Of a DNA stretch of 64,000 nucleotides, positions 36,964-44,707 are shown one piece after another (the stretch's first letter is position 1; each line of letters begins with the position of its first letter). The notes under the pieces are model-generated. The model did no database searches. It worked only from the letters and a program-made list of their open reading frames with translations, and was not told where the DNA came from. The translations under genes and the position numbers were made by a program. Origin of the DNA: Hyphomicrobium_A sp963722495 (lineage in GTDB: Bacteria; Pseudomonadota; Alphaproteobacteria; Rhizobiales; Hyphomicrobiaceae); NCBI GenBank assembly GCA_963722495.1, contig CAVRND010000028.1:62001-126000 (forward strand), in the 5' to 3' direction.

Positions 36964-37269
36964 CTACTTTTTCTCGAGCAGCAGCTTGGCGCGGCCAAGG
37001 AGCACCGTCTTCAGCGGCTCCCAAAGCTTGAGCAGCAGTCCGGGCAGGACGACCTCGAGGCGCACGGAATCGTCCAGCACTTCGAGTGAGCCGGGCACCG
37101 ATTGGCCGAGCGCGCGCACGGCAAAGCTCATGCGATCGCCCGTCCACGCCTGCTGGTCGAGCGTCAGCAGACCGGCTTGCGGCAAACCCTCAAGCCCCGA
37201 CTTGAGGCGCCGCACGGCTTCCGCTTTACCCAGCGAGTGCGGGATCGATACGACCAGCGGAGCCGGCAT
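36964..37269 (-). CDS. polyhydroxyalkanoic acid system family protein
   Basis: A 101-residue protein: VVSIPHSLGKAEAVRRLKSG, then QQAWTGDRMSFAVRALGQSV and PGLLLKLWEPLKTVLLGRAK. This matches the small PHA-system family (putative polyhydroxyalkanoate granule-associated or regulatory protein). No PHA synthase or phasin gene is in the window. Start ATG 37269. Confidence 0.85.
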   Translation of the reverse strand: MPAPLVVSIPHSLGKAEAVRRLKSGLEGLPQAGLLTLDQQAWTGDRMSFAVRALGQSVPGSLEVLDDSVRLEVVLPGLLLKLWEPLKTVLLGRAKLLLEKK

Positions 37270-37390
37270 ATTGCACCATGATTGTTGTTACGAAGGATCG
37301 GCCGTCTCTATAGGCGACTTTTCCCGTTCGCCCAGTGTCAAATGATGTGGCGAAGTCTCCGGCCAAAACAATATTCTATTGCTCAGGCGA

Positions 37391-37696
37391 CTAGTGCCCG
37401 CGGCGTTTGCGGGTCGCGGCCGCCTTCTTGGCCGAGGCCGAACGCGCCGCTGCCGGGCGTGAAGCGGCAGCCTTGCCGCCGAGCTTGCCGCCTTTGTGCG
37501 CGGCGGGGCGCCCGGTGCGCTTGCCGCGACCCGATCCGCCGGGGTTCTTGCCGCCGCCGTCGTCCTTGTTGACCGTCGCCCAGGCGCGCCGCTCGGCTTC
37601 CTTCTCGCCGACGCCCCGCTTCTCGTAGCCCTCGGCGATATGGTCGGCCTTGCGCTCCTGCTTGTTGGTGTACTTCGATGTTGCTCCACGCGGCAT
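37391..37696 (-). CDS. small basic KGG/plasmid-stabilisation-type protein
   Basis: 101 residues. N-terminal block SKYTNKQERKADHIAEGYEK with ERRAWATVNKDDGGGKNPGG is the pattern often annotated as plasmid stabilisation protein; the family is chromosomal in most hosts and its function is not established. The rest is a lysine/alanine/arginine-rich histone-like tail (KLGGKAAASRPAAARSASAK). ATG 37696 follows AGGGAGTG. Confidence 0.8.
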   Translation of the reverse strand: MPRGATSKYTNKQERKADHIAEGYEKRGVGEKEAERRAWATVNKDDGGGKNPGGSGRGKRTGRPAAHKGGKLGGKAAASRPAAARSASAKKAAATRKRRGH

Positions 37697-37829
37697 GTCA
37701 CGCACTCCCTGTTTGAGGTTTGCCTGTAACCCGCTGTGAGCATTGGCGGTTCCCGCATGGCGCCATTGCGCGCCAGTCCCGCGGCACCATCTGTCTGCTA
37801 CACTCGTTCGAGTCGAGATTGGGAGCCCG

Positions 37830-39093
37830 ATGGCCCGTCGTACCGGCAGCGCCGATCTACCCCTGCACGGCGGGCGCGTGCCGCCGTGGCTGGCCGCGCG
37901 CATGGCTTCGCTCGGCGCCATCGTCTGTCAGGCGATCGTCCACCATTACGGGCGCGACGAGTTCCTGCGCCGCCTGTCGCATCCCTTCTGGTTCCAGTCG
38001 TTCGGCGCCGTCATGGGCATGGACTGGCATTCGTCCGGCATCACGACCAGCGTCATCGGCGCCTTGAAGCGCGGGCTGGCGCCGCTGCAGGGCGAGCTCG
38101 GCATCTACGTCTGCGGCGGACGCGGCAAACATTCGCGCAAGACGCCGGACGAGCTTTCCGCGCTCGGCGACCGCGTCGGCCTCGACGCGCCGGCGTTGAC
38201 GCGCGCGAGCCGCCTCGTCGCCAAGGTCGACAGCGCCGCCGTGCAGGACGGCTTCGATCTCTACCTGCATGGCTTCTTCGTCACCGACGACGGCCATTGG
38301 ACCGTCGTGCAGCAGGGCATGAACGGCGACAAGCGGCAGGCGCGCCGCTACCACTGGCATTCGGCCGACGTGCAGAGCTTCGTCGAGGAGCCGCACAGCG
38401 CCATCGACGGGCCGGCGCAGGGCAACATCGTCAACCTCACCGACAAGCGGGCGGCACCGTCGCGCGGCGCGCAGCTCGATTTGCTGGCGAGCCTCGGCCC
38501 CGATCGCATTGTCGATCGAGTACGCGGCGCTGACGCAGGACACCGCTGCCGAAGAAGCGCCGGCGCAAGCCGAGCTGCCGCATCTCGTCATGCCGGCGCA
38601 CCACGACGTGCGCTCGTCCGACGTGTTCACGCGCCGCCTGCACGGCACACTCGCCGCGGCCGCCGAGCGCGGTCCGGTCGACTTTCCCGAGTTGCTGCTG
38701 ACGCCGGGCGTCGGCGCGCGCACGGTGCAGTCGCTCGCCATGGTGGCCGAGGTCGTGCACGGCGCGCCCTACCGCTTCCAGGATCCGGCGCGCTTCTCGC
38801 TGGCGCACGGCGGCAAGGACCGCCACCCGTATCCCGTGCCGATCAAGGTCTACGACGAGACCATTCGCGTGCTGAAATCGGCGGTGCAGAACGCCAAGCT
38901 CGGGCGCGACGAGGAGATGCAGGCGCTGAAGCGCCTCGACGATCAGGCGCGCCAGCTCGAGCGCACGGCCACTGGTCCCTCCTTCGAGGCCTTCGTCGCC
39001 GGCGAGCTGGCGCGCTCGCCCGATCTCGACGGCCGATCCGTGTTCGGCTGGGAGAAGGACGTCGCGGCCAAGAGCAAGACGCGCTCCGCCTGA
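37830..39093 (+). CDS. DUF763 domain-containing protein, frameshifted
   Basis: About 420 codons. N-terminal part RRTGSADLPLHGGRVPPWLA, then SHPFWFQSFGAVMGMDWHSS and GLYVCGGRGKHSRKTPDE-type sequence; a middle YHWHSADVQSFVEEPHSAI. After a one-base change near 38510 it continues with AELPHLVMPAHHDVRSSDVF, then a helix-hairpin-helix-like LLTPGVGARTVQSLAMVAEV, DPARFSLAHGGKDRHPYPVP and a helical C-terminus. The family is uncharacterised but resembles DNA-acting enzymes. It ends 5 bp before the exonuclease III gene, so a joint DNA-repair operon is likely. ATG 37830 has GGGAG upstream. Confidence 0.85.
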
Positions 39094-39098
39094 CGCCG

Positions 39099-39926
39099 AT
39101 GAAGATCGCCACCTTCAACATCAACAACGTCAATCGCCGCCTGCCCAATCTCCTGCAGTGGCTGAAGACCGCCAAGCCCGACGTCGTCTGCCTGCAGGAG
39201 CTGAAATGCACCGACGATGCCTTCCCGGCCGACGCGCTGGCGAAAGCGGGGTACGCCTCCGCGTGGCGCGGGCAGCGGACGTGGAACGGCGTCGCCATCC
39301 TCTCGCGCGGCGCTGAGCCGGTCATCACGCGCACCGCGCTGCCCGGCGATGCCGACGACGTGCAGGCGCGCTACATCGAGGCCGCGGTCTCCGGCATTCT
39401 CATCGGCTGCATCTATCTGCCGAACGGCAATCCGCAGCCGGGGCCGAAATTCGACTACAAGCTCGCGTGGTTCAAGCGGCTCGCCACGCATGCACGCAAG
39501 CTGCTGCGCGAGGAGGTGCCGGTGGTGCTCGCCGGCGACTTCAACGTCGCGCCGACCGACATCGACATCTACCCGACGAAATCCTGGGACGACGACGCGC
39601 TTATCCAGCCGCCAACCCGCGCCGCCTACGCGCGCCTCCTCAAGCAGGGCTGGACCGACGCGCTGCGTGAGCTGCACTCCGACGAGCGCATCTACACGTT
39701 CTGGCACTATCTGCGTCACCGCTGGGAGCGCAACGCCGGACTGCGCATCGATCACCTGCTGCTCAGTCCCGCCCTAGCGCCGCATCTGGAAGCAGCCGGC
39801 GTCGACCGCAACGTGCGCGGCAAGCCGGGCGCCAGCGATCACGCGCCGGTGTGGATCGAACTCGACCTGCCGAAACGGCGACAGCCTAGTGTCCCGATTC
39901 CAAAGTTCGCCAGAACTCGCGGCTAG
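39099..39926 (+). CDS. xthA: exodeoxyribonuclease III / AP endonuclease
   Basis: EEP-superfamily repair nuclease. Asn7-region MKIATFNINNVNRRLPNLLQ, metal-binding Glu34 in VVCLQELKCTDDAF, the GDFNVAPTDIDIYP block, and terminal SDHAPVWIELDLP with the catalytic Asp-His. Repairs abasic sites and oxidised 3' ends. It follows DUF763 after a 5-bp gap. The homologous part ends at KRRQ; the last 13 residues (PSVPIPKFARTRG) are encoded inside the palindromic element at 39886, whose interior supplies the stop. So the natural end was probably replaced by element insertion. Confidence 0.94.
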   Translation: MKIATFNINNVNRRLPNLLQWLKTAKPDVVCLQELKCTDDAFPADALAKAGYASAWRGQRTWNGVAILSRGAEPVITRTALPGDADDVQARYIEAAVSGILIGCIYLPNGNPQPGPKFDYKLAWFKRLATHARKLLREEVPVVLAGDFNVAPTDIDIYPTKSWDDDALIQPPTRAAYARLLKQGWTDALRELHSDERIYTFWHYLRHRWERNAGLRIDHLLLSPALAPHLEAAGVDRNVRGKPGASDHAPVWIELDLPKRRQPSVPIPKFARTRG

Positions 39927-39963
39927 GATCGGGAGCGAACTTTGGAATCATAAGGGACACTAG
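39886..39963. repeat. CTAG-ended palindromic element, type A (copy A)
   Basis: 78 bp, CTAGTGTCCC at the left and GGGACACTAG at the right as exact inverted ends; inside, CCAAAGTTCG and CGAACTTTGG form a second exact inverted pair. The right arm has four extra bases. The left half codes the tail of the exonuclease gene. Related copies are at 17550 and 20219. No transposase gene is linked, so it is MITE- or REP-like. Confidence 0.85.
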
Positions 39964-39976
39964 AAACATGGACTTG

Positions 39977-40052
39977 CTAGTGTGATTCAGATCGAGAAAT
40001 TCGCTCGACACCTGGCCACTATTGATAGCGAATTTCTCGATCATCACACTAG
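39977..40052. repeat. CTAG-ended palindromic element, type B (copy B)
   Basis: 76 bp, 13 bp after copy A. Ends CTAGTGTGAT and ATCACACTAG-like; inside, ATCGAGAAATTCGCT and AGCGAATTTCTCGAT are exact inverted repeats of 15 bp. Same CTAGTGT end as type A but a different stem. Its right terminal CTAG supplies the TAG stop codon of the convergent cysB gene. Confidence 0.85.
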
Positions 40053-40993
40053 TCGGTGACTTCCGGTTCGCCCCTGGGCGCGATGCTCGAGCGCACGACG
40101 GACTCGGTGAGGTCGCCGGAGCACAGCTCGATGAACCGATAGGCGTAGCCGCGCAGGTAGCGTCCCTGGCGCACGGCGATGCGCGAGGTATTGCGCGCGA
40201 AGAGACCCTTGGCCTGCAGCAGCTTGAGGCCCGCGTCGCGCTTGGCGTCGTAGGCCACCGAGGCGATGATACCGATGCCGAGTCCGGCCTCGACGTAAGT
40301 CTTGATCACATCGGCATCGAGCGCCGTCATGATGATGTCCGGCACCAGCTGCGCCTTGGCGAAGGCCTGGTCGATGCGCGTGCGGCCGGTGAAGCCCGGA
40401 TCGTAAGTGATGATCGGGTACTCGGCGATCGCTTCCAGCGTCAGCGGGTCGACACGTTCCAGCTCATGGCCGGCAGGCACGATGATGGCATGGTCCCAGG
40501 AGTAATACGGGAAGGCGACGACGTCGTGATTCTCCTCCAGCGCCTCGGTGGCAACGCCGATGTCGGCGCTGCCGTCAAGCAGCATGGCGACGATCTCCTT
40601 CGGGCTCGCCTGATGCAGCACCAGCCGCACCTTGGGGAACAGCTTCTTGAACTTGACCACCACCTCGGGCAGCGCATAGCGCGCCTGCGTGTGGGTGGTG
40701 GCGACTGTCAGCTCGCCCTGGTCGCTGAGCGCGAACTGCTCGGCCAGCTGCTTGATGTTCTTGGCGTCGAGCAGCATCCGCTCGACGATGCCGACCAACT
40801 CCTTGCCGGGCTCGGTGAGACCCAGCAGCCGCTTGCCGCGGCGCACAAACAGCTCGATCCCAAGCTCGTCCTCGAGATCCTTGATGTGCTTGCTGACGCC
40901 TGACTGAGATGTATAGAGGGCGTTGGCAACCTCGGTGAGGTTGAACTTGCGCCTTACGGTTTCGCGAATGATGCGAAGCTGCTGAAAGTTCAC
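40049..40993 (-). CDS. cysB: LysR-family regulator CysB
   Basis: A 314-residue LysR-type activator of sulfur assimilation. The N-terminal helix-turn-helix is MNFQQLRIIRETVRRKFNLT, EVANALYTSQSGVSKHIKDL and EDELGIELFVRRGKRLLGLT, the CysB/Cbl type. The effector domain follows (TVATTHTQARYALPEVVVKF, HQASPKEIVAMLLDGSADIG, GIGIIASVAYDAKRDAGL). Its start overlaps the cysA stop by 4 bp, so it is translated with the transporter operon, an autoregulatory layout. Its TAG stop coincides with the end of element B. Inducer would be N-acetylserine by analogy with enteric CysB. Confidence 0.95.
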   Translation of the reverse strand: MNFQQLRIIRETVRRKFNLTEVANALYTSQSGVSKHIKDLEDELGIELFVRRGKRLLGLTEPGKELVGIVERMLLDAKNIKQLAEQFALSDQGELTVATTHTQARYALPEVVVKFKKLFPKVRLVLHQASPKEIVAMLLDGSADIGVATEALEENHDVVAFPYYSWDHAIIVPAGHELERVDPLTLEAIAEYPIITYDPGFTGRTRIDQAFAKAQLVPDIIMTALDADVIKTYVEAGLGIGIIASVAYDAKRDAGLKLLQAKGLFARNTSRIAVRQGRYLRGYAYRFIELCSGDLTESVVRSSIAPRGEPEVTD

Positions 40994-42090
40994 GTCTGGG
41001 CCCCTCGCTCGAAGACCCGCAGCCGCGAGCTCACGATGCGGACTGGCTGGCCGGCGGCGAGATTAAGCTCGGAAAGTTTCTCGGGCGATAATTCCACTTC
41101 GAAGTACTGCGGCTCCGGGGCCTTCCCGGACCCATTGGTGGCTTGCGTAGGCGCACTCAGCTCCACGCGAGCAACGGCTCCGACGTCGAGGATGCGGCTG
41201 ACCGTTGCCGGTACGCCGACCGTGCTGGCGTCGTCGGCGATGATGTCCAGCTCGTGCGGGCGGGCGAAGGCAACGGCGTCGAGGCCTTCGGCGCCGCCCC
41301 CGCCAGCGATCGGCATGACGTTGCCGCCGACGCGCAGATAGTCGCCCTGCACATGTCCGGTGAACTTGTTGACCGCGCCGAGGAACGAATAGACGAACGG
41401 CGTCGCCGGCTGGGCGTACACCTCGCGAATGGTGCCGGTCTGCTCAACCTTGCCGCGATTCATGAGGACCAGACGATCGGCGAGCTCGAGCGCCTCGTCC
41501 TGATCGTGGGTGACGAACAGCGAGGTGATGTGCAGCTCATCGTGCAGGCGGCGCAGCCAGCGGCGCAGCTCCTTGCGCACCTTGGCGTCGAGGGCGCCGA
41601 AGGGCTCATCGAGCAGCAGCACGCGCGGGCGCACGGCGAGCGCCCGGGCGAGCGCGATGCGCTGGCGCTGGCCACCGGACAGCTGCGAGGGATATCGGTC
41701 CGCCAGCCAGTCGAGCTGCACCAGTTCGAGCAGCTCCTTCACGTTCTTGCGGATCTGCGCCTCGGGTAGGCGCAGCTTGCGCGGCTTCACGCGCAGGCCG
41801 AAGGCGACGTTATCGAAAACCGTCATGTGCCGGAACAGCGCGTAATGCTGGAACACGAAGCCGACCTGGCGCTCGCGCACGTGCGTGCCGGAAGCGTCCT
41901 CGCCATCGAGGATGATGTTGCCCTGATCGGCGTACTCGAGGCCGGCGATGATGCGCAGCAGCGTGGTCTTGCCGCAGCCTGACGGCCCCAGCAGCGCGAC
42001 GAGCTGTCCGGTGGGGAACTCGAGGCTCACGTTGTCCAGCGCGACGAAGCTGCCGAACGTTTTGCGGATGTTGCGGACTTCGATGCTCAT
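40990..42090 (-). CDS. cysA: sulfate/thiosulfate ABC transporter ATP-binding protein
   Basis: A 366-residue ATPase of the inner-membrane sulfate importer. Walker A GPSGCGKTT, Q-loop FVFQHYALFRHMTVFDNVAF, signature LSGGQRQRIALARAL, Walker B VLLLDEPFGALD and H-loop VTHDQDEALELAD. The extra C-terminal domain (VEQTGTIREVYAQPATPFVY onward) is of the CysA type. Start overlaps cysW by 4 bp and stop overlaps cysB by 4 bp. Confidence 0.96.
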   Translation of the reverse strand: MSIEVRNIRKTFGSFVALDNVSLEFPTGQLVALLGPSGCGKTTLLRIIAGLEYADQGNIILDGEDASGTHVRERQVGFVFQHYALFRHMTVFDNVAFGLRVKPRKLRLPEAQIRKNVKELLELVQLDWLADRYPSQLSGGQRQRIALARALAVRPRVLLLDEPFGALDAKVRKELRRWLRRLHDELHITSLFVTHDQDEALELADRLVLMNRGKVEQTGTIREVYAQPATPFVYSFLGAVNKFTGHVQGDYLRVGGNVMPIAGGGGAEGLDAVAFARPHELDIIADDASTVGVPATVSRILDVGAVARVELSAPTQATNGSGKAPEPQYFEVELSPEKLSELNLAAGQPVRIVSSRLRVFERGAQT

Positions 42091-42977
42091 GGTGCCTCAG
42101 GTTCATGCAGCTGCCCGCCAGCCCGCCATTCGATAAACGTCTTGATGACCAGGGTCACCAGGGCAAGCATTGCGAGCAGCGACGCCACCGCGAAAGCGGC
42201 GGCGAAATTGTATTCGTTGTATAGGATTTCGACGTGCAAGGGCATGGTGTTCGTCTGCCCGCGGATGTGACCGGACACAACGGACACGGCGCCGAACTCA
42301 CCCATCGCACGCGCGTTGCAGAGGATGATGCCGTAAAGCAATCCCCATTTGATGTTGGGAAGTGTCACTTGCGAGAACATCTTCCAGCCGGAGGCGCCAA
42401 GTACTAGCGCCGCCTCCTCCTCTTCGCGGCCCTGCGCCTGCATCAGCGGTATCAGCTCGCGGGCGACGAACGGCACGGTGACGAAGATCGTCGCCAGCAC
42501 GATGCCGGGAACGGCGAAGATGATCTTGATGTCGTGCTCATGGAGCCAAGGTCCGAACCAGCCCTGCAAGCCGAACACCAGCACATAGATGAGGCCGGCG
42601 ATCACCGGCGAGACCGAGAACGGCAGGTCGATCAGCGTGATCAGGAATTGCTTGCCGCGGAAGTCATGCTTGGCGATGGCCCAGGCGGCGGCGATGCCGA
42701 ATACGACGTTCAAAGGCACGGCGAAGGCGGCGGCCAGCAACGTAAGCCGCATGGCCGAGAGCGCGTCAGGTTCGACGATCGCCTTTAAGTAGACTTCCCA
42801 CCCCTTCTTGAAGGCTTCGACGAACACCGCGACCAGCGGCAGCAGCAGAAAGCTGGCGAAGAACGTCAGCGAGATGGCGATGATGATCCACTTTACGAGC
42901 GGGGAATCGGACGCCGCGGGATTCGCCTCGAAGCGCGCGGCGCGGGCGAATGGTGCGGCATGAGTAGCTACCGCCAT
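42087..42977 (-). CDS. cysW: sulfate ABC transporter permease CysW
   Basis: A 296-residue membrane permease with about six spans. CysW-type blocks: VKWIIIAISLTFFASFLLLP, TLIDLPFSVSPVIAGLIYVL, and the ATPase-contact EAA-like loop EEEEAALVLGASGWKMFSQV. GEFGAVSVVSGHIRGQTNTM is characteristic of CysW. Overlaps cysT by 1 bp (TGATG) and cysA by 4 bp. Confidence 0.96.
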   Translation of the reverse strand: MAVATHAAPFARAARFEANPAASDSPLVKWIIIAISLTFFASFLLLPLVAVFVEAFKKGWEVYLKAIVEPDALSAMRLTLLAAAFAVPLNVVFGIAAAWAIAKHDFRGKQFLITLIDLPFSVSPVIAGLIYVLVFGLQGWFGPWLHEHDIKIIFAVPGIVLATIFVTVPFVARELIPLMQAQGREEEEAALVLGASGWKMFSQVTLPNIKWGLLYGIILCNARAMGEFGAVSVVSGHIRGQTNTMPLHVEILYNEYNFAAAFAVASLLAMLALVTLVIKTFIEWRAGGQLHEPEAP

Positions 42978-43813
42978 CAGGTCGACCTCTCGTTAGAGCG
43001 CGCGGTCCACGCCTGTAGTGCGTTGATGATGAGCAGCAGGATGAACGACACGATGAGCATAACTGCTGCCACCGCGGTGGCGCCGGCATAGTCGTATTGC
43101 TCGAGCTTGGTGATGATGATGAGCGGCGTAATCTCGGAGACCATCGGCAGGTTGCCGGCGATGAAGATCACCGATCCGTACTCACCGACGGCGCGCGCGA
43201 AGGCGAGCGCAAAGCCCGTCAGAAGCGCCGGCCACAATGCCGGCAGCACGACGCGCCGGATGGTCTGCAAGCGCGTGGCGCCGAGGCTTGCCGCGGCCTC
43301 CTCGAATTCGACGTCGAGATCCTCCAGCACCGGCTGCACAGTACGAACGATAAAGGGTACGCCGATGAACACGAGGGCGACGAGCACACCCAGCGGCGTA
43401 AACGCCACCTTGATGCCCACCTGCTCCAGATAGTGGCCGAGCCAGCCGTTGGGGGCGTAGAGCGCCGTCAGGGCGATGCCCGCAACGGCGGTCGGCAGCG
43501 CGAATGGCAGGTCGATCAGCGCGTCGACGATACGACGCCCCGGAAAGTTGTAGCGCACCAGGCTCCAGGCCAACATCAGCCCGAACACGACGTTGATGGC
43601 GGCAGCCAGCAACGAGGCGCCAAAGCTCAGGCGATACGACGCCATCACGCGCGGCGCCGTTGCTACATGCCAGAAATCCGTCCAACCGAGCGAGGCGCTC
43701 TTGATGAACACCGCCGATAGCGGGATGAGCACGATGAGCGACAGATACGAGATCGTCACTCCCATGGACAGGCCGAAGCCGGGGAGCACCCGCCGCGCTT
43801 TAGCAGAACTCAT
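42977..43813 (-). CDS. cysT: sulfate ABC transporter permease CysT
   Basis: A 278-residue permease, partner of CysW. Blocks: GVTISYLSLIVLIPLSAVFI, DFWHVATAPRVMASYRLSFG, DLPFALPTAVAGIALTALYA, EAA loop EFEEAAASLGATRLQTIRRV, and AVGEYGSVIFIAGNLPMVSE, which is diagnostic of CysT. Starts 15 bp after the XRE-cupin gene stop and overlaps cysW by one base. Confidence 0.96.
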   Translation of the reverse strand: MSSAKARRVLPGFGLSMGVTISYLSLIVLIPLSAVFIKSASLGWTDFWHVATAPRVMASYRLSFGASLLAAAINVVFGLMLAWSLVRYNFPGRRIVDALIDLPFALPTAVAGIALTALYAPNGWLGHYLEQVGIKVAFTPLGVLVALVFIGVPFIVRTVQPVLEDLDVEFEEAAASLGATRLQTIRRVVLPALWPALLTGFALAFARAVGEYGSVIFIAGNLPMVSEITPLIIITKLEQYDYAGATAVAAVMLIVSFILLLIINALQAWTARSNERST

Positions 43814-43828
43814 CTTCTTCCCGCCCCC

Positions 43829-44497
43829 TCATTCACCTGCGAACGCATAGGGGTGCGAATTCCCAACTGGCTCGACATAGACGAGCACAACATGCACGAC
43901 GGCTTCCTTGGCGTCGAGATTGCGATAGCTGTGCGGCACGTCGGCGTGAAACTGAACGGCATCGCCTTGCGGGACGATCACAGGCTGTTCATTGCCGACG
44001 GCGAGCTCGATGCGGCCCTCGACAACGACGATGTTTTCCTTCGTCCCGGCGGCTTGCGGCTCGGCGAGCTCGCGGTGCTGACCTGCGATGCGCACCTCGT
44101 AAAACTCCGCACGGCGATTACCGTCGATGGGAAACAGAGCGCGCGAGGTGAAGCGGCCGTTGCTGGCGCTAACGATCTTGGCGCGGTTCTTCGGCAGCAC
44201 GACGGTGACGCGCGAAGCCGGCGTCACGAGCAGATTGGCGATCGGCACGCCCAGCGCGTCGGCGACCTTCAACAGCAGGCTGATGGTCGGCACGCTCTTG
44301 CCGGTCTCGATCTGGCTGAGCATGGCGCGACTGACGCCCGCCAGCTTGGCGAGGCGCTCCAGGGAGTGGCCCTGGCGCGTGCGCAGCCGCTTCAAGTTTG
44401 TGCTGATCGTCGCCAAGAGAGCCGCCGAATGGTTCGTGCGCTGCTTTGCGCGGGGAGCTCCCTTGACGCCGCCACCGGACTTGCCCCGTTTCGCCAT
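43829..44497 (-). CDS. XRE-family regulator with C-terminal cupin domain
   Basis: About 222 residues. N-terminal lysine/glycine-rich extension, then helix-turn-helix LKRLRTRQGHSLERLAKLAG, SRAMLSQIETGKSVPTISLL, and VADALGVPIANLL. The C-terminal cupin barrel (FTSRALFPIDGNRRAEFYEV, VVEGRIELAVGNEQPVIVPQ, GDAVQFHADVPHSYRN) probably senses a small ligand. It is the first gene of the cysTWAB operon, 15 bp upstream of cysT, so its ligand may be a sulfur metabolite. ATG 44497 is chosen; a TTG at 44521 would add eight residues. Confidence 0.9.
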   Translation of the reverse strand: MAKRGKSGGGVKGAPRAKQRTNHSAALLATISTNLKRLRTRQGHSLERLAKLAGVSRAMLSQIETGKSVPTISLLLKVADALGVPIANLLVTPASRVTVVLPKNRAKIVSASNGRFTSRALFPIDGNRRAEFYEVRIAGQHRELAEPQAAGTKENIVVVEGRIELAVGNEQPVIVPQGDAVQFHADVPHSYRNLDAKEAVVHVVLVYVEPVGNSHPYAFAGE

Positions 44498-44653
44498 GGC
44501 GAGATCGATCGTTCGGCTCAAAGGCGCCCCATCAGCGGAACTTGCGCACCGCTGCCCCAGTGATGAGTGCGAAATTAACGGTCACGACGGGCATAAGGGA
44601 ACGCATAAAAACTGCTAAGCTTATGAAGCCGGCGCGAGGCGCCCCTGAACGCA

Positions 44654-44679
44654 AAAGAGCCGCCCCGAGGCGGCTCTTT
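44654..44679 (-). terminator. intrinsic terminator after the porin gene
   Basis: AAAGAGCCGCC pairs with GGCGGCTCTTT across a 4-nt loop, followed on the minus strand by TTTT. It lies 29 bp past the porin stop and separates the porin from the XRE-cysTWAB operon. Confidence 0.88.
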
Positions 44680-44707
44680 CACTTCTTTGAAGGACGGTGG
44701 ATGACCG

